A stretch of 64,000 nt of DNA from DASUAS01 sp963809795. GTDB lineage: Bacteria; Actinomycetota; Acidimicrobiia; IMCC26256; DASPTH01. Of this stretch, positions 44,504 to 56,248 are shown piece by piece. How positions within the stretch are numbered: the stretch's first letter is position 1; every line of letters begins with the position of its first letter. Location of the stretch: contig CAWELN010000014.1 of the NCBI GenBank assembly GCA_963809795.1, positions 248,001 through 312,000 on the forward strand, given 5' to 3'. Position numbers and translations under genes: made by a program. The notes beneath the pieces were generated by a model. It did not search any database. It had not been told where the DNA came from and saw only the letters and a list, made by a program, of their open reading frames with translations.

Positions 44504-46117
44504 TCAGCCCCCGGCCGGCACCGAGATCGCGGCCACGTCGAGCGTGGCCGGCGCCCCCGCCGGTCGCGCGGGCGCGCTCGCGGCGCGGACGAGGTTCCGT
44601 TGCTTCACCGGCACCGGTGTCTGCTTGTACGGCAGGCCGGGTGGGTTCTTCGACGTGTCGAGGAACTGCCCGATGTCGAGGGCGCCGGCCGTGAGGTCGC
44701 CGGCGCCCGCGCCGGTGCACGGCATCGCCCGTTCGATGTCGGCGGGCGCCGACGTCGTGAACCGGTTGGCCGAGAAGCAGTTGCCGTCGTTCGCGCTCGG
44801 GAGGATCACGGCGAGGTCGGCGAGGCCCGATCCCTGCACCACGTTGTGGGTGACCTGGTTCCCGGTCGCCGACGTCGGGACGGCCTGGAGCCCGACACTC
44901 GGGGCCAGCGCGATCCCCACCTTGGCGTTGTCGACGACGCGGTTCTTCGTGATCGTGTTCCCGATCCCGCCCGCGATCACGATCCCGCCGCCGAGCGCGG
45001 CGTCGAAGGCCTCGTCCCCCGATCGTGCGGCGCGCTCGTCGCCGTTGGCGTCGACCACGTTGCCGGCGATCGTCGCCAAGGTCTGCGGCGCCAGCTCTTC
45101 ACCGTCGAAGCTGTTGGGCGCGACGCCGGTCCGGTTGCGGGACCACACCGAGTTCACGATGAAGAGGTCACCCGACGAATTCGAGCCCGAGTAGCCGACC
45201 TGGTTGTACTCGGACACGACATCGGTGATGACCGCGTGACACGGGTTGCACTGCCCGATGTAGAAGCCGGAGTCGGGGCTGCCCGACGCGTACGAGTGGT
45301 CGAACTGCCCGTACTGGGAGTCGTACGCGTAGATGCCGTAGTCGCCGTTGCGGTACGCGGTGAGGTACGAGCCCCGGTAGCCGAGGACGCCGCTCCAGAA
45401 GACCCCGTTCTCGGTGTAGTTGCGGGTGGTGAGGTTCTCCACCGCGACACCGTCGGCGCCCGCCACGAACACACCGTTGGCACGCCGGAACTCGCCGTCG
45501 AGGATCGTACGGTTCCGGTCGACGCCGCGGAGCACGATGCCGGCGGTGGCGATCTCGACGCTCTCCCGGTACACCCCCGGCGACACGAGGACCAGGTCGC
45601 CCGCCTTGGCGCGGTCGACGCCCGCCTGGATCGTCTTGGCGTCGCCGGGAACGCGAATGGTGCGACCCGTCGCCTCGAAGGTGGGCGGCTCGTGGTCTCC
45701 GCCGCCCACCGACGGCAGCGGGGTGGCGGCCGCGGCGTCGCCGATCCCGAGCTCGGCGTGCTGGCCGCTCGTCGGCGTCCCGTGCAGCGTGCAGTAGTAC
45801 GCGAACGTGCCCGCGTCCGCGAACGTGCGCACGTACGACCTGCCCGGCTTCAGGTTCCCGCTCCCGCGCCGCGCGCTCCCGGTGCTCGGGGTGACGTTGT
45901 GCGTGTTGCGCCCGTCGTTCACCCACCGCACCGTGGTGCCCGCGGGAACGTTCAGGCTCGCGGGGACGAACGTGTTGTCGCGGATGTGGACCGTCACCAC
46001 GTCCTGGACGGCGGCGACGCGCGCCGACGCCGTCGGTCCCGCGGCGATCATCCCGGTGGTCACGAGCAGGAGTGCGAGGCCCCCCACGGCCAGCCGGCCG
46101 CGTCGCACACCCGTCAT
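44504..46117 (-). CDS. Secreted cupredoxin plus right-handed beta-helix protein
   Basis: 537 residues. A signal peptide (RRGRLAVGGLALLLVTTGMI) is followed by a plastocyanin-like domain at ~35-130 with VHIRDNTFVPASLNVPAGTT, His in NTHNV and the Cys/His in FAYYCTLHGTPTSGQ; the usual axial Met after the His is not there. From ~150 to 480 is a parallel beta-helix with PbH1 repeats (AKTIQAGVDRAKAGDLVLVS, GVFVAGADGVAVENLTTRNY, GGIVIAGGIGNTITKNRVVD), like NosD/carbohydrate-binding helices. The start overlaps the pepA stop (ATGA). It probably acts outside the cell, perhaps binding copper and polysaccharide. Confidence 0.85.
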   Translation of the reverse strand: MTGVRRGRLAVGGLALLLVTTGMIAAGPTASARVAAVQDVVTVHIRDNTFVPASLNVPAGTTVRWVNDGRNTHNVTPSTGSARRGSGNLKPGRSYVRTFADAGTFAYYCTLHGTPTSGQHAELGIGDAAAATPLPSVGGGDHEPPTFEATGRTIRVPGDAKTIQAGVDRAKAGDLVLVSPGVYRESVEIATAGIVLRGVDRNRTILDGEFRRANGVFVAGADGVAVENLTTRNYTENGVFWSGVLGYRGSYLTAYRNGDYGIYAYDSQYGQFDHSYASGSPDSGFYIGQCNPCHAVITDVVSEYNQVGYSGSNSSGDLFIVNSVWSRNRTGVAPNSFDGEELAPQTLATIAGNVVDANGDERAARSGDEAFDAALGGGIVIAGGIGNTITKNRVVDNAKVGIALAPSVGLQAVPTSATGNQVTHNVVQGSGLADLAVILPSANDGNCFSANRFTTSAPADIERAMPCTGAGAGDLTAGALDIGQFLDTSKNPPGLPYKQTPVPVKQRNLVRAASAPARPAGAPATLDVAAISVPAGG

Positions 46118-47649
46118 CGGCGCCGGCGGCCGTTCGTCACCTTCACCGTGCCCTCTCCCGCGGCCACGGGCGGCTCGAAGGCACGCGCCAGCTCCACCAG
46201 CGTGCGCACCCCGAACCCGGTGCCGCCCTTGGTGAGGTAGCCGTCGTCGGCGTTGGCGCGGGCAGGCCCGGCGATGTCGAGGTGCACCCAGGGCGCGCCG
46301 TCGACGAACTCCTGGAGGAACAGACCCGCGGTGAGCGCGCCGCCGTAGCTGCCGCCGATGTTCTTCATGTCGGCGACCTCGGATTCCAGCTGCTTGCGGT
46401 ACTCGGGCGGCAGCGGCAGGTGCCACACGGGCTCGCCGGCGCGGTCGGCGGCGCCCTGCACCTGCTCGACCCACGCCTCGTCGTTGCCCATGAGCCCGGC
46501 GATCTTGTCGCCGAGCGCGACCATGCACGCGCCGGTGAGCGTCGCCAGGTCGATCACCGCGGCGGGCCGGTCCTCCGACGCCAGCGAGAGGGCGTCGGCC
46601 AGGATCAGGCGGCCTTCGGCATCGGTGTTGAGCACCTCCACCGTCTTGCCGTTGCGGATCGTCAAGACGTCGCCGGGGCGGATGGCGGTGCCGCTCGGCA
46701 TGTTCTCCACCAGCGGCACGTACCCGGTCACCCGCGTCTTCACGCCGAGGTCGGCGAGGGTCGACATCGCCGCGATGACGGCCGCGCCGCCCGACATGTC
46801 GGTCTTCATCGTCTCCATCCCGCCGGCCGTCTTGAGCGACAGGCCACCGGAGTCGAAGACCACGCCCTTGCCCACCAGCGCCAGTGCCTTCCCGCGCGCG
46901 CCGGACGGCGCGTAGGTCATCTTCAGGAAACGGGGTGTCTGCTCCGATCCCTGGCCCACGCCCAGCACGCCACCGAGGCGCTGCGCCTCGAGTTGCTTCA
47001 CGTCGAGCACCTGCACGCTGACGCCGCGGTTGCGCAGCAGCTTGCGCGCCGCGGCGACCATGTCGGCCGGTGACTTCTCCTTCGACGGCGTGTTCACCAT
47101 GTCGCGTGCCCACGTGACCGCGTCACCGACGGTCGCGCCGCGGTTCACCGCGTTGCGCACCGCCGTGCCGCCCTCCGCGATCAACGTCACCTTCTTGAGC
47201 TTGCTCGGCGACGCGTCACCCTTGTACTCGAGGTACTGGTAGGAGCCGAGCACCATGCCCTCGGCGACGGCCTGGGCGGCGTCGGTGACGTCGACGCCCG
47301 GTGCCGCGGTCGCGAGGGTGGTGGCGACCGATGCCGCCTTGCTCGCGCGGCGCGCGATCGCCGCCGCGGCGCGGCGGATGCCGTCGATGGTGAGGTCGTC
47401 GGGGTCGCCGATGCCCACGAGGACCGCGGCCTTCGCCTTGAGACGTCCCGCGGTCGGGACGGCCAGCGTCTCGCCCAGCCTCCCCTCGAAGCCGGCCTCC
47501 GCGAGGAAGGTGGCGAGGCGGCCGTCGAGCGCGGCGTCGATCGCGTCGGCACCGGGGCCGAGCGCGCCGCCCTTGCCCACGGGGACCGCCAGGAGCTCGG
47601 CGCCGACGCGGTCGGCGGGGGTGGTGACGACGGTGAACGAGAGGGCCAC
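46114..47649 (-). CDS. pepA: Leucyl aminopeptidase (M17 family)
   Basis: 511 residues from a GTG at 47649 with GGAGCG as ribosome site. The C-terminal catalytic domain has the M17 signature NTDAEGRLILADALSLA, first-metal Lys/Asp in LVGKGVVFDSGGLSLKTAGG and MKTDMSGGAAVIAAM, and the closing NIGGSYGGALTAGLFL. The enzyme removes N-terminal residues from peptides with two metal ions, in the cytoplasm. The following gene starts within its stop codon, an odd pairing of a cytoplasmic peptidase with a secreted protein. Confidence 0.95.
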   Translation of the reverse strand: MALSFTVVTTPADRVGAELLAVPVGKGGALGPGADAIDAALDGRLATFLAEAGFEGRLGETLAVPTAGRLKAKAAVLVGIGDPDDLTIDGIRRAAAAIARRASKAASVATTLATAAPGVDVTDAAQAVAEGMVLGSYQYLEYKGDASPSKLKKVTLIAEGGTAVRNAVNRGATVGDAVTWARDMVNTPSKEKSPADMVAAARKLLRNRGVSVQVLDVKQLEAQRLGGVLGVGQGSEQTPRFLKMTYAPSGARGKALALVGKGVVFDSGGLSLKTAGGMETMKTDMSGGAAVIAAMSTLADLGVKTRVTGYVPLVENMPSGTAIRPGDVLTIRNGKTVEVLNTDAEGRLILADALSLASEDRPAAVIDLATLTGACMVALGDKIAGLMGNDEAWVEQVQGAADRAGEPVWHLPLPPEYRKQLESEVADMKNIGGSYGGALTAGLFLQEFVDGAPWVHLDIAGPARANADDGYLTKGGTGFGVRTLVELARAFEPPVAAGEGTVKVTNGRRRR

Positions 47650-47695
47650 GATTCGCTCCGGTGGTGTCGGGGGATGGTGCAGGGGGGACGGGTGG

Positions 47696-48256
47696 TCAGG
47701 GGTGGTCGGTGCGGACGGGCCGGAAGGTCCCTTCCTGCCACCGTGCGAGCGTATAGAGGAGGTCGGCGAGGCGGTTGAGGTAGGGGACGACCTGGCTGCC
47801 GTCGAGCCAGCCCTCGTGGGTGGCGGCGACCGCCCGACGCTCGGCCCGCCGCGCGACGGCGCGGGCCACGTCGAGGGCGGCGGCCACCCGGTTCTCTCCG
47901 GGGAGCACGAATTCCGTGGGCGGTTCGTACCGCGTGGTCACGTCGTCGATCACCGGCTCCAACGCGTCGACCATCGCCCCGGTCGTGAGCGAGACGCCGG
48001 GCTGCAGCTTCGAGCGGTTCTCCGGCGCGGTGGCCAGCTCGGCCCCGACCACGAAGAGCTCGCGCTGGAGACGGATGAGCAGGTCGTCGAGCTCCGAGCC
48101 GCGCTCGGTGTCGGCACGGGCGAGCCCGAGCAGCGACACCGTCTCGTCGACCGCGCCGTAGGCGTCGGGTCCGGACGAGTCCTTGCCGACCCGTCCGCCG
48201 TAGAGCAGTCCGGTGCTCCCGTCGTCGCCCTTGCGCGTGTAGATCTTCGGAGCCAT
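47696..48256 (-). CDS. PduO-type cob(I)alamin adenosyltransferase
   Basis: 186 residues starting MAPKIYTRKGDDGSTGLLYG, the ATP-binding TRxGDxG motif of this family. Further marks are YGAVDETVSLLGLA (usually DELN), RLQRELFVVGAELA and NRLADLLYTLARW near the end. It attaches the adenosyl group to cob(I)alamin, providing the cofactor for the methylmalonyl-CoA mutase at 27164-29296. TAGACT (48266-48271) lies 9 bases before the ATG. It is followed by pepA after 46 bases. Confidence 0.93.
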   Translation of the reverse strand: MAPKIYTRKGDDGSTGLLYGGRVGKDSSGPDAYGAVDETVSLLGLARADTERGSELDDLLIRLQRELFVVGAELATAPENRSKLQPGVSLTTGAMVDALEPVIDDVTTRYEPPTEFVLPGENRVAAALDVARAVARRAERRAVAATHEGWLDGSQVVPYLNRLADLLYTLARWQEGTFRPVRTDHP

Positions 48257-48265
48257 CTGCGTCGG

Positions 48266-48335
48266 AGTCTACGACCGGGGGTGCTGCAGCCATGTGGGCA
48301 GTGGCGGGTCCGGAGCGGGCGGGGTTCGGTAGCCT
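48266..48335. promoter_or_regulatory. Divergent promoter region between the adenosyltransferase and ubiA
   Basis: TAGACT on the minus strand (48266-48271) serves the adenosyltransferase gene (9 bases to ATG), and TAGCCT on the plus strand (48330-48335) serves ubiA (6 bases to the second of two ATGs, 48342). No cobalamin-riboswitch box was seen in the 85-base space. Confidence 0.5.
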
Positions 48336-48341
48336 TGCATG

Positions 48342-49274
48342 ATGTCCGCGGCAGCCGATCCGTCCCGCGCCACCCCGCCGACGGACCCGGAGGTGCACCG
48401 TTCCTCGACGCTGAAGGCCGTCATCCGCACCGCGCGCCCCAAGCAGTGGACGAAGAACGTGCTGGTGTTCGCGGCGCCGGCGGCGGCGGGCGTGCTCGAC
48501 CAGCGCGACGCCCTCCTGCAGACGCTGGTGGCGTTCGTCGGCTTCTGCCTCGCGGCCAGCGGCACCTACTTCCTGAACGACGCCAACGACGCCGAGGCGG
48601 ACCGCTTGCATCCCACCAAGCGGCTGCGACCGATCGCGGCCGGCGACCTCGACATCCGTACCGCGCGGGTGATCGCGGTCGTGCTGATCCTGCTGTCGCT
48701 CGCCGTCACCGCACCGATCAACGACTTCAAGCTCATGGGCGTCGTCGCCGGCTACGTGCTCGTGACGCTCTCGTACACCTACTGGTTGAAGTACGAGCCG
48801 GTGATCGATCTCGCCGCGGTCGCCGCCGGCTTCGTGTTCCGCGCCATCGCGGGCGGTGTCGCCACCAACGTGCCGCTGTCGGACTGGTTCCTCATCGTCG
48901 CCGGCGCAGGCTCCCTCTTCATCGTCACCGGGAAGCGGCATGCGGAGCAGGTCGAGCTCGGGTCCGACTCGCTCGAGCACCGGCGCACGCTCGGCGAGTA
49001 CTCGACCGCGTTCCTCGGCTACGTGCGCGCGGTCGCATCCGGGGTGATGATCACCGCGTACTGCCTGTGGGCGTTCGAGAACGCGGCCAAGACCGGCGAC
49101 GAGACGTGGTTCCGGCTCTCGATCGTGCCGTTCGTGATCGCGGTGCTGCGCTACGCGTTGGTCGTCGACCAGGGCGGTGGCGGCGCGCCCGAAGAGGTGG
49201 TGCTGTCCGACCGGGTGCTGCAGATCGTCGGGGTGATCTGGGCGATCCTCTTCGCGATCGGCGTCCGTGGCTGA
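48342..49274 (+). CDS. ubiA: Decaprenyl-phosphate phosphoribosyltransferase (UbiA superfamily)
   Basis: 310 residues; ATGs at 48339 and 48342, the second chosen from promoter spacing. The UbiA fold shows as about nine membrane segments and two Asp-rich motifs, NDANDAEADRLHPTKRLRPI and the second loop (TGKRHAEQVELG with YTYWLKYEPVIDL before it). VIRTARPKQWTKNVLVFAAP at the N-terminus matches mycobacterial Rv3806c, which links 5-phosphoribose to decaprenyl phosphate. The order ubiA-dprE1-dprE2 with overlapping or close genes makes this the first step of decaprenylphosphoryl-arabinose synthesis. Confidence 0.93.
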   Translation: MSAAADPSRATPPTDPEVHRSSTLKAVIRTARPKQWTKNVLVFAAPAAAGVLDQRDALLQTLVAFVGFCLAASGTYFLNDANDAEADRLHPTKRLRPIAAGDLDIRTARVIAVVLILLSLAVTAPINDFKLMGVVAGYVLVTLSYTYWLKYEPVIDLAAVAAGFVFRAIAGGVATNVPLSDWFLIVAGAGSLFIVTGKRHAEQVELGSDSLEHRRTLGEYSTAFLGYVRAVASGVMITAYCLWAFENAAKTGDETWFRLSIVPFVIAVLRYALVVDQGGGGAPEEVVLSDRVLQIVGVIWAILFAIGVRG

Positions 49275-50631
49275 CGGGCCGCCCGAGCGGGTCGAGCTCC
49301 TCACCGGCTGGTCGCGCACCGCACCGACCGCGGCGTCGGTGGTCGACGTCACCGACGAGGCCGCCATCGACGGGTGGTTGGCGCGCGCCGGCCGACGCGG
49401 TCTGATCGCGAGGGGCCTGGGCCGCAGCTACGGCGACGCGGCGCAGAACGCGGGGGGAACCGTCCTCGATGCCACGCTGCTGGCGGGCTTCCACGACATC
49501 GACCTCGAGCGGGGCGTCATCCGCGTCGACGCGGGCGTCAGCCTCGAGGCGATCATGCGGACGATGGTGCCGCTCGGCTGGTTCGTGCACGTCACCCCGG
49601 GCACGCGGCTGGTGACCGTCGGCGGCGCGATCGCCGCCGACGTGCACGGGAAGAGCCACCACGTCGACGGCAGCTTCGCCAACCACGTGGAGTCCTTCAC
49701 CCTGCACACCCCCAAGGGCACGGTGACGGTCACCCCGGAGTCCGATGCCGAGCTGTTCTGGGGCACCGCGGGCGCGCTCGGCCTCACCGGCGTCATCGCC
49801 GAGGCGACCATCCGCCTGCTGCCGATCGAGACGTCGATGATCCGGGCCGAGAACCTCCGCTGCCCCGATCTCGACTCGGTCATGTCGCTCATGGTCGAGG
49901 GCGACGCCGACTACCGCTTCTCGGCCGCGTGGATCGACTGCCTGGCGACCGGTGCGTCGCTCGGACGCTCGGTGCTCTCGCGCGGCGACCACGCGACGGT
50001 CGACGACCTGCCCCCGAAGCTGCGTCGCGACCCGCTGCGGTTCGCGCCGCGCGCGCTCCTCCCGGCGCCACCATGGGCCCCCAACGGCCTGCTCAACCGG
50101 CTCAGCGTCGCCGCCTTCAACGAGTTCTGGTACCGGGTGACCCCGTCGCTGCACGGCCACGTGGAGAGCATCTCGTCGTTCTTCCACCCGCTCGACGGCG
50201 TGAAGGGCTGGAACCGCCTCTACGGCAGCTGCGGGTTCCTGCAGTACCAGTACGTGGTGCCCGACGCCGCGCACGACGCGGTGCGGACGTCGATCGAGAT
50301 GCTGAGTGAGGCCCGGGCGGCGTCGTTCCTCGCGGTGCTGAAGCGCTTCGGCGCCGGCAATCCGGGACCGCTCTCGTTCCCGGCGCCGGGCTGGACGCTG
50401 GCCCTCGACATCCCGGCCACGGTCCCCGGCCTGGCGGGGCTGCTCGACCGGCTCGACGAGCTGGTGGCCGACGCCGGCGGCCGCATCTACCTGGCCAAGG
50501 ACTCCCGGCTGCGCCCGGAGCTGCTGCCGGTGATGTACCCGGGGCTCGACCGCTTCGCCGAGCTCCGGGCCCGGGTGGACCCTGCCGGCGTGCTGCAATC
50601 CGACCTGCAGCGGCGCCTCGCGCTCCCCTGA
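49267..50631 (+). CDS. dprE1: Decaprenylphosphoryl-beta-D-ribose oxidase
   Basis: 454 residues from a GTG at 49267 inside the end of ubiA. FAD-binding features match DprE1: RGLGRSYGDAAQNAGGTVLD, TPGTRLVTVGGAIAADVHGK with His127 for covalent or near FAD contact, HHVDGSFANHVESFTL and AKDSRLRPE (active-site Lys). It oxidises the ribose 2'-OH of decaprenylphosphoryl ribose. At the place of mycobacterial Cys387, the benzothiazinone target (GWNVCVDF), this protein has Ala379 in GWTLALDI. It is 36 bases before dprE2. Confidence 0.95.
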   Translation: MADGPPERVELLTGWSRTAPTAASVVDVTDEAAIDGWLARAGRRGLIARGLGRSYGDAAQNAGGTVLDATLLAGFHDIDLERGVIRVDAGVSLEAIMRTMVPLGWFVHVTPGTRLVTVGGAIAADVHGKSHHVDGSFANHVESFTLHTPKGTVTVTPESDAELFWGTAGALGLTGVIAEATIRLLPIETSMIRAENLRCPDLDSVMSLMVEGDADYRFSAAWIDCLATGASLGRSVLSRGDHATVDDLPPKLRRDPLRFAPRALLPAPPWAPNGLLNRLSVAAFNEFWYRVTPSLHGHVESISSFFHPLDGVKGWNRLYGSCGFLQYQYVVPDAAHDAVRTSIEMLSEARAASFLAVLKRFGAGNPGPLSFPAPGWTLALDIPATVPGLAGLLDRLDELVADAGGRIYLAKDSRLRPELLPVMYPGLDRFAELRARVDPAGVLQSDLQRRLALP

Positions 50632-50666
50632 CTCCTCCCCCCAGTCCATCGGGAAAGGCTCATGAC

Positions 50667-51428
50667 ATGAAGGATGCGCTCGGCTCGGTGCAGTCGGTGC
50701 TGGTGCTCGGAGGCGGTTCCGACATCGCGCAGGCGACGCTGCGGGAGCTGGTGAAGAGCCGCACCCGGACCATCGTGCTGGCGGCGCGCGACCCCGGCGC
50801 GCTCGAGCCGGCCGCGGCCGAGCTGCGGGCCCTGGGCGCGACCACGGTCGCGACGGTGGTCTTCGACGCGCGCGACACCGCGTCGCACGAAGCGTTCGTC
50901 GACGGCGTCTTCCAGCGCTTCGGCGACATCGACGTCGCGCTGCTCGCCTTCGGGGTGCTCGGTGACCAGGAGGAAGCGGAGCACGACGGCCGCGCCGCGG
51001 TCGACATCGTCGAGGTGAACTACGTCGGCTCGGTGTCGGTGGCGGTCCCGATCTCGCAGCGGATGCGTACGCAGGGGCACGGCACGATCGTGGCGTTGTC
51101 GTCGGTCGCGGGCGAGCGTGCCCGCCGCTCGAACTTCGTGTACGGCTCGTCGAAGGCGGGCATGGACGCCTTCTTCCAAGGGCTCGGCGACAGCCTGGTC
51201 GGCACCGGCGTGAAGGTCATGATCGTGCGCCCCGGCTTCGTCGACACGAAGATGACCGAGGGCATGCACGCGGTACCGCTGTCGACCACGCCGGAAGCGG
51301 TGGCCGACGCGATCGTGCACGGCCTCGCCCGGGGGCGGGAGACGGTCTGGGTGCCCTCGACGCTGCGGTACGTGATGTCGGTGCTGCGCCACGTGCCGCG
51401 CCCCGTGTTCCGCAAGTTGCCCCTCTGA
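50667..51428 (+). CDS. dprE2: Decaprenylphosphoryl-2-keto-ribose reductase
   Basis: 253 residues, short-chain dehydrogenase. NAD-binding VLVLGGGSDIAQATLRELV, and the catalytic part SSVAGERARRSNFVYGSSKA (Ser, Tyr-x-x-x-Lys), closely like mycobacterial DprE2, then VRPGFVDTKMTEGM. With DprE1 it epimerises the ribose to arabinose, giving decaprenylphosphoryl-arabinose, the donor for cell-wall arabinan. It follows dprE1 and precedes a HAD phosphatase gene by 25 bases. Confidence 0.94.
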   Translation: MKDALGSVQSVLVLGGGSDIAQATLRELVKSRTRTIVLAARDPGALEPAAAELRALGATTVATVVFDARDTASHEAFVDGVFQRFGDIDVALLAFGVLGDQEEAEHDGRAAVDIVEVNYVGSVSVAVPISQRMRTQGHGTIVALSSVAGERARRSNFVYGSSKAGMDAFFQGLGDSLVGTGVKVMIVRPGFVDTKMTEGMHAVPLSTTPEAVADAIVHGLARGRETVWVPSTLRYVMSVLRHVPRPVFRKLPL

Positions 51429-51453
51429 TCGCGTCGTGGGAGGACGTGACGGC

Positions 51454-52074
51454 ATGGAGCAGCCCGAGGTCGTCGCCGCGTTCGACTTCGACGGCACGCT
51501 CTCGAGCCGCGACAATTTCGTACCGTTCCTGCGCCGCGCCGCGGGTACGGGGCCCGCGGCCGAAGCGTTCGTCCTCTCGGCGGCGCGGCTGGGCGTGGCC
51601 GGTCGGTCGCAGTGGAGCCGCAACCAGTTGAAGGCGCGCGTCCTCGAGCGGCTGTTCGCCGGCCGCGACGCGGCCGAGGTGGACGCGGTCGCGCTCGCCT
51701 TCGCCGATGAGGTGCTCGCGCGCCACCTCCGCGAGGAGGCCGTGCAGCGAGCCGACTGGCACCGCACCCAGGGCCACCGGCTGGTGATCATCTCGGCGTC
51801 GTTGGGCGCGTACCTGCGTCCCATCGGCGAGCGCCTCCGCTTCGACGCCGTGCTCGCCACCGAGTTGGAGGCAGGGCCCGACGGCCGCCTCACCGGTCGC
51901 ATGGCGGGAGAGAACGTGCGCGGGCCGGAGAAGGCGCGTCGGCTCGAAGCGTGGCTCGATGGCGCGACGCCGTTCGTGTGGGCCTACGGGGACAGCTCCG
52001 GTGATCGCGAGCTGTGGGCGCGGGCCGACCGCGCCGTGCGGCTCGGGCGCCGGGCGCACCGCGGCACCGAGTAG
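51454..52074 (+). CDS. HAD-IB-family phosphatase (SerB-like)
   Basis: 206 residues from the ATG at 51454 with a GGGAGGACG ribosome site. Nucleophile motif AAFDFDGTLSSRDNFVPFLR, motif II IISASLGAYL, Lys in RGPEKARRLEAWL and motif IV YGDSSGDRELWARA. The HAD-IB subgroup removes phosphate from serine phosphate or lipid/sugar phosphates. Its place right after dprE2 suggests that it dephosphorylates decaprenylphosphoryl-5-phosphoribose, a step given to the PAP2-type Rv3807c in mycobacteria; this is inference. Confidence 0.88.
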   Translation: MEQPEVVAAFDFDGTLSSRDNFVPFLRRAAGTGPAAEAFVLSAARLGVAGRSQWSRNQLKARVLERLFAGRDAAEVDAVALAFADEVLARHLREEAVQRADWHRTQGHRLVIISASLGAYLRPIGERLRFDAVLATELEAGPDGRLTGRMAGENVRGPEKARRLEAWLDGATPFVWAYGDSSGDRELWARADRAVRLGRRAHRGTE

Positions 52075-52119
52075 CGATTCAGGACGAGGAGCCGCAGGCG
52101 CTCCGGTACCCTGGCTCGG

Positions 52120-55587
<3,468 letters not shown>

Positions 55588-55592
55588 GCCCG

Positions 55593-56219
55593 TCACCCGC
55601 CTTGCGATCGCGGCGTGGGCACGGAATGGACGGCGGAGGACCACCGCGGCTCGGCGCGGGCCATGGCGAGCACGATGAGGCCGGCGGCGTCTGCCGGCGG
55701 ACACCCGAGCGCCACCCCGAGGAGACACGGCGCGGCGATCGCGTCGAGGAGCCGTCGCGTGACACGCTCCGCCTGACCGTCGTGGTCGAGGTTGTGGCAG
55801 ACGACGACGAAGTGGCCGGCGCCGTCGCACGCCACGGTGTCGTCGGGACGAACGGTTCCAACGAGTCGCTCCCCGACGGCGCGGAGGTCCGGCGGTTCGT
55901 CGCCGAGCATCGCGGGATCGACGTAGAAGACGCCGAGCAGACGGCACCGCCGCTTCGCATGGGCGAGACCCATCTCGATCCGATCCAGCAGGAGCACGGG
56001 TCCGGGAAGCCCCGTGGTCCGATCCAACAACTCGCCCCGGAGGCGGACGCTGTCGCGGAGGTGGGCCGGCATGAACGCTGATGTCGCCACGCGGGCAACC
56101 TCCCGGACCGAGAGCGGCGGAGCCGGCGGCGGTTCCGAGGAACGCCCTCGTGGAGGAAACGCCCCACGCGCTCGTTTTGATACGGCCCCGTCGGAGATCG
56201 CACCGTCCGCCGCGTCCAC
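55593..56219 (-). CDS. Degenerate GGDEF-domain protein
   Basis: About 208 residues from a GTG at 56219; the start is unsure and an ATG at ~56072 (MPAHLRDSVRLRGELLDRTT) is possible. From RTTGLPGPVLLLDRIEMGLA on, the text follows a GGDEF domain (GVFYVDPAMLG, then VRPDDTVACDGAGHFVVVCH, then ERVTRRLLDAIAAP), but the signature GGDEF is replaced by GAGHF, so cyclase activity is unlikely. It may bind GTP or c-di-GMP as a receptor. It is convergent with metH. Confidence 0.62.
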   Translation of the reverse strand: MDAADGAISDGAVSKRARGAFPPRGRSSEPPPAPPLSVREVARVATSAFMPAHLRDSVRLRGELLDRTTGLPGPVLLLDRIEMGLAHAKRRCRLLGVFYVDPAMLGDEPPDLRAVGERLVGTVRPDDTVACDGAGHFVVVCHNLDHDGQAERVTRRLLDAIAAPCLLGVALGCPPADAAGLIVLAMARAEPRWSSAVHSVPTPRSQGG

Positions 56220-56248
56220 CGCTCGCCGGTTCGCCGCCCGCGGTGCCG

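Noticed and set aside
52075..52119. Cobalamin riboswitch before metH
   Set aside because: The gap is 45 bases and has no B12-box-like sequence.
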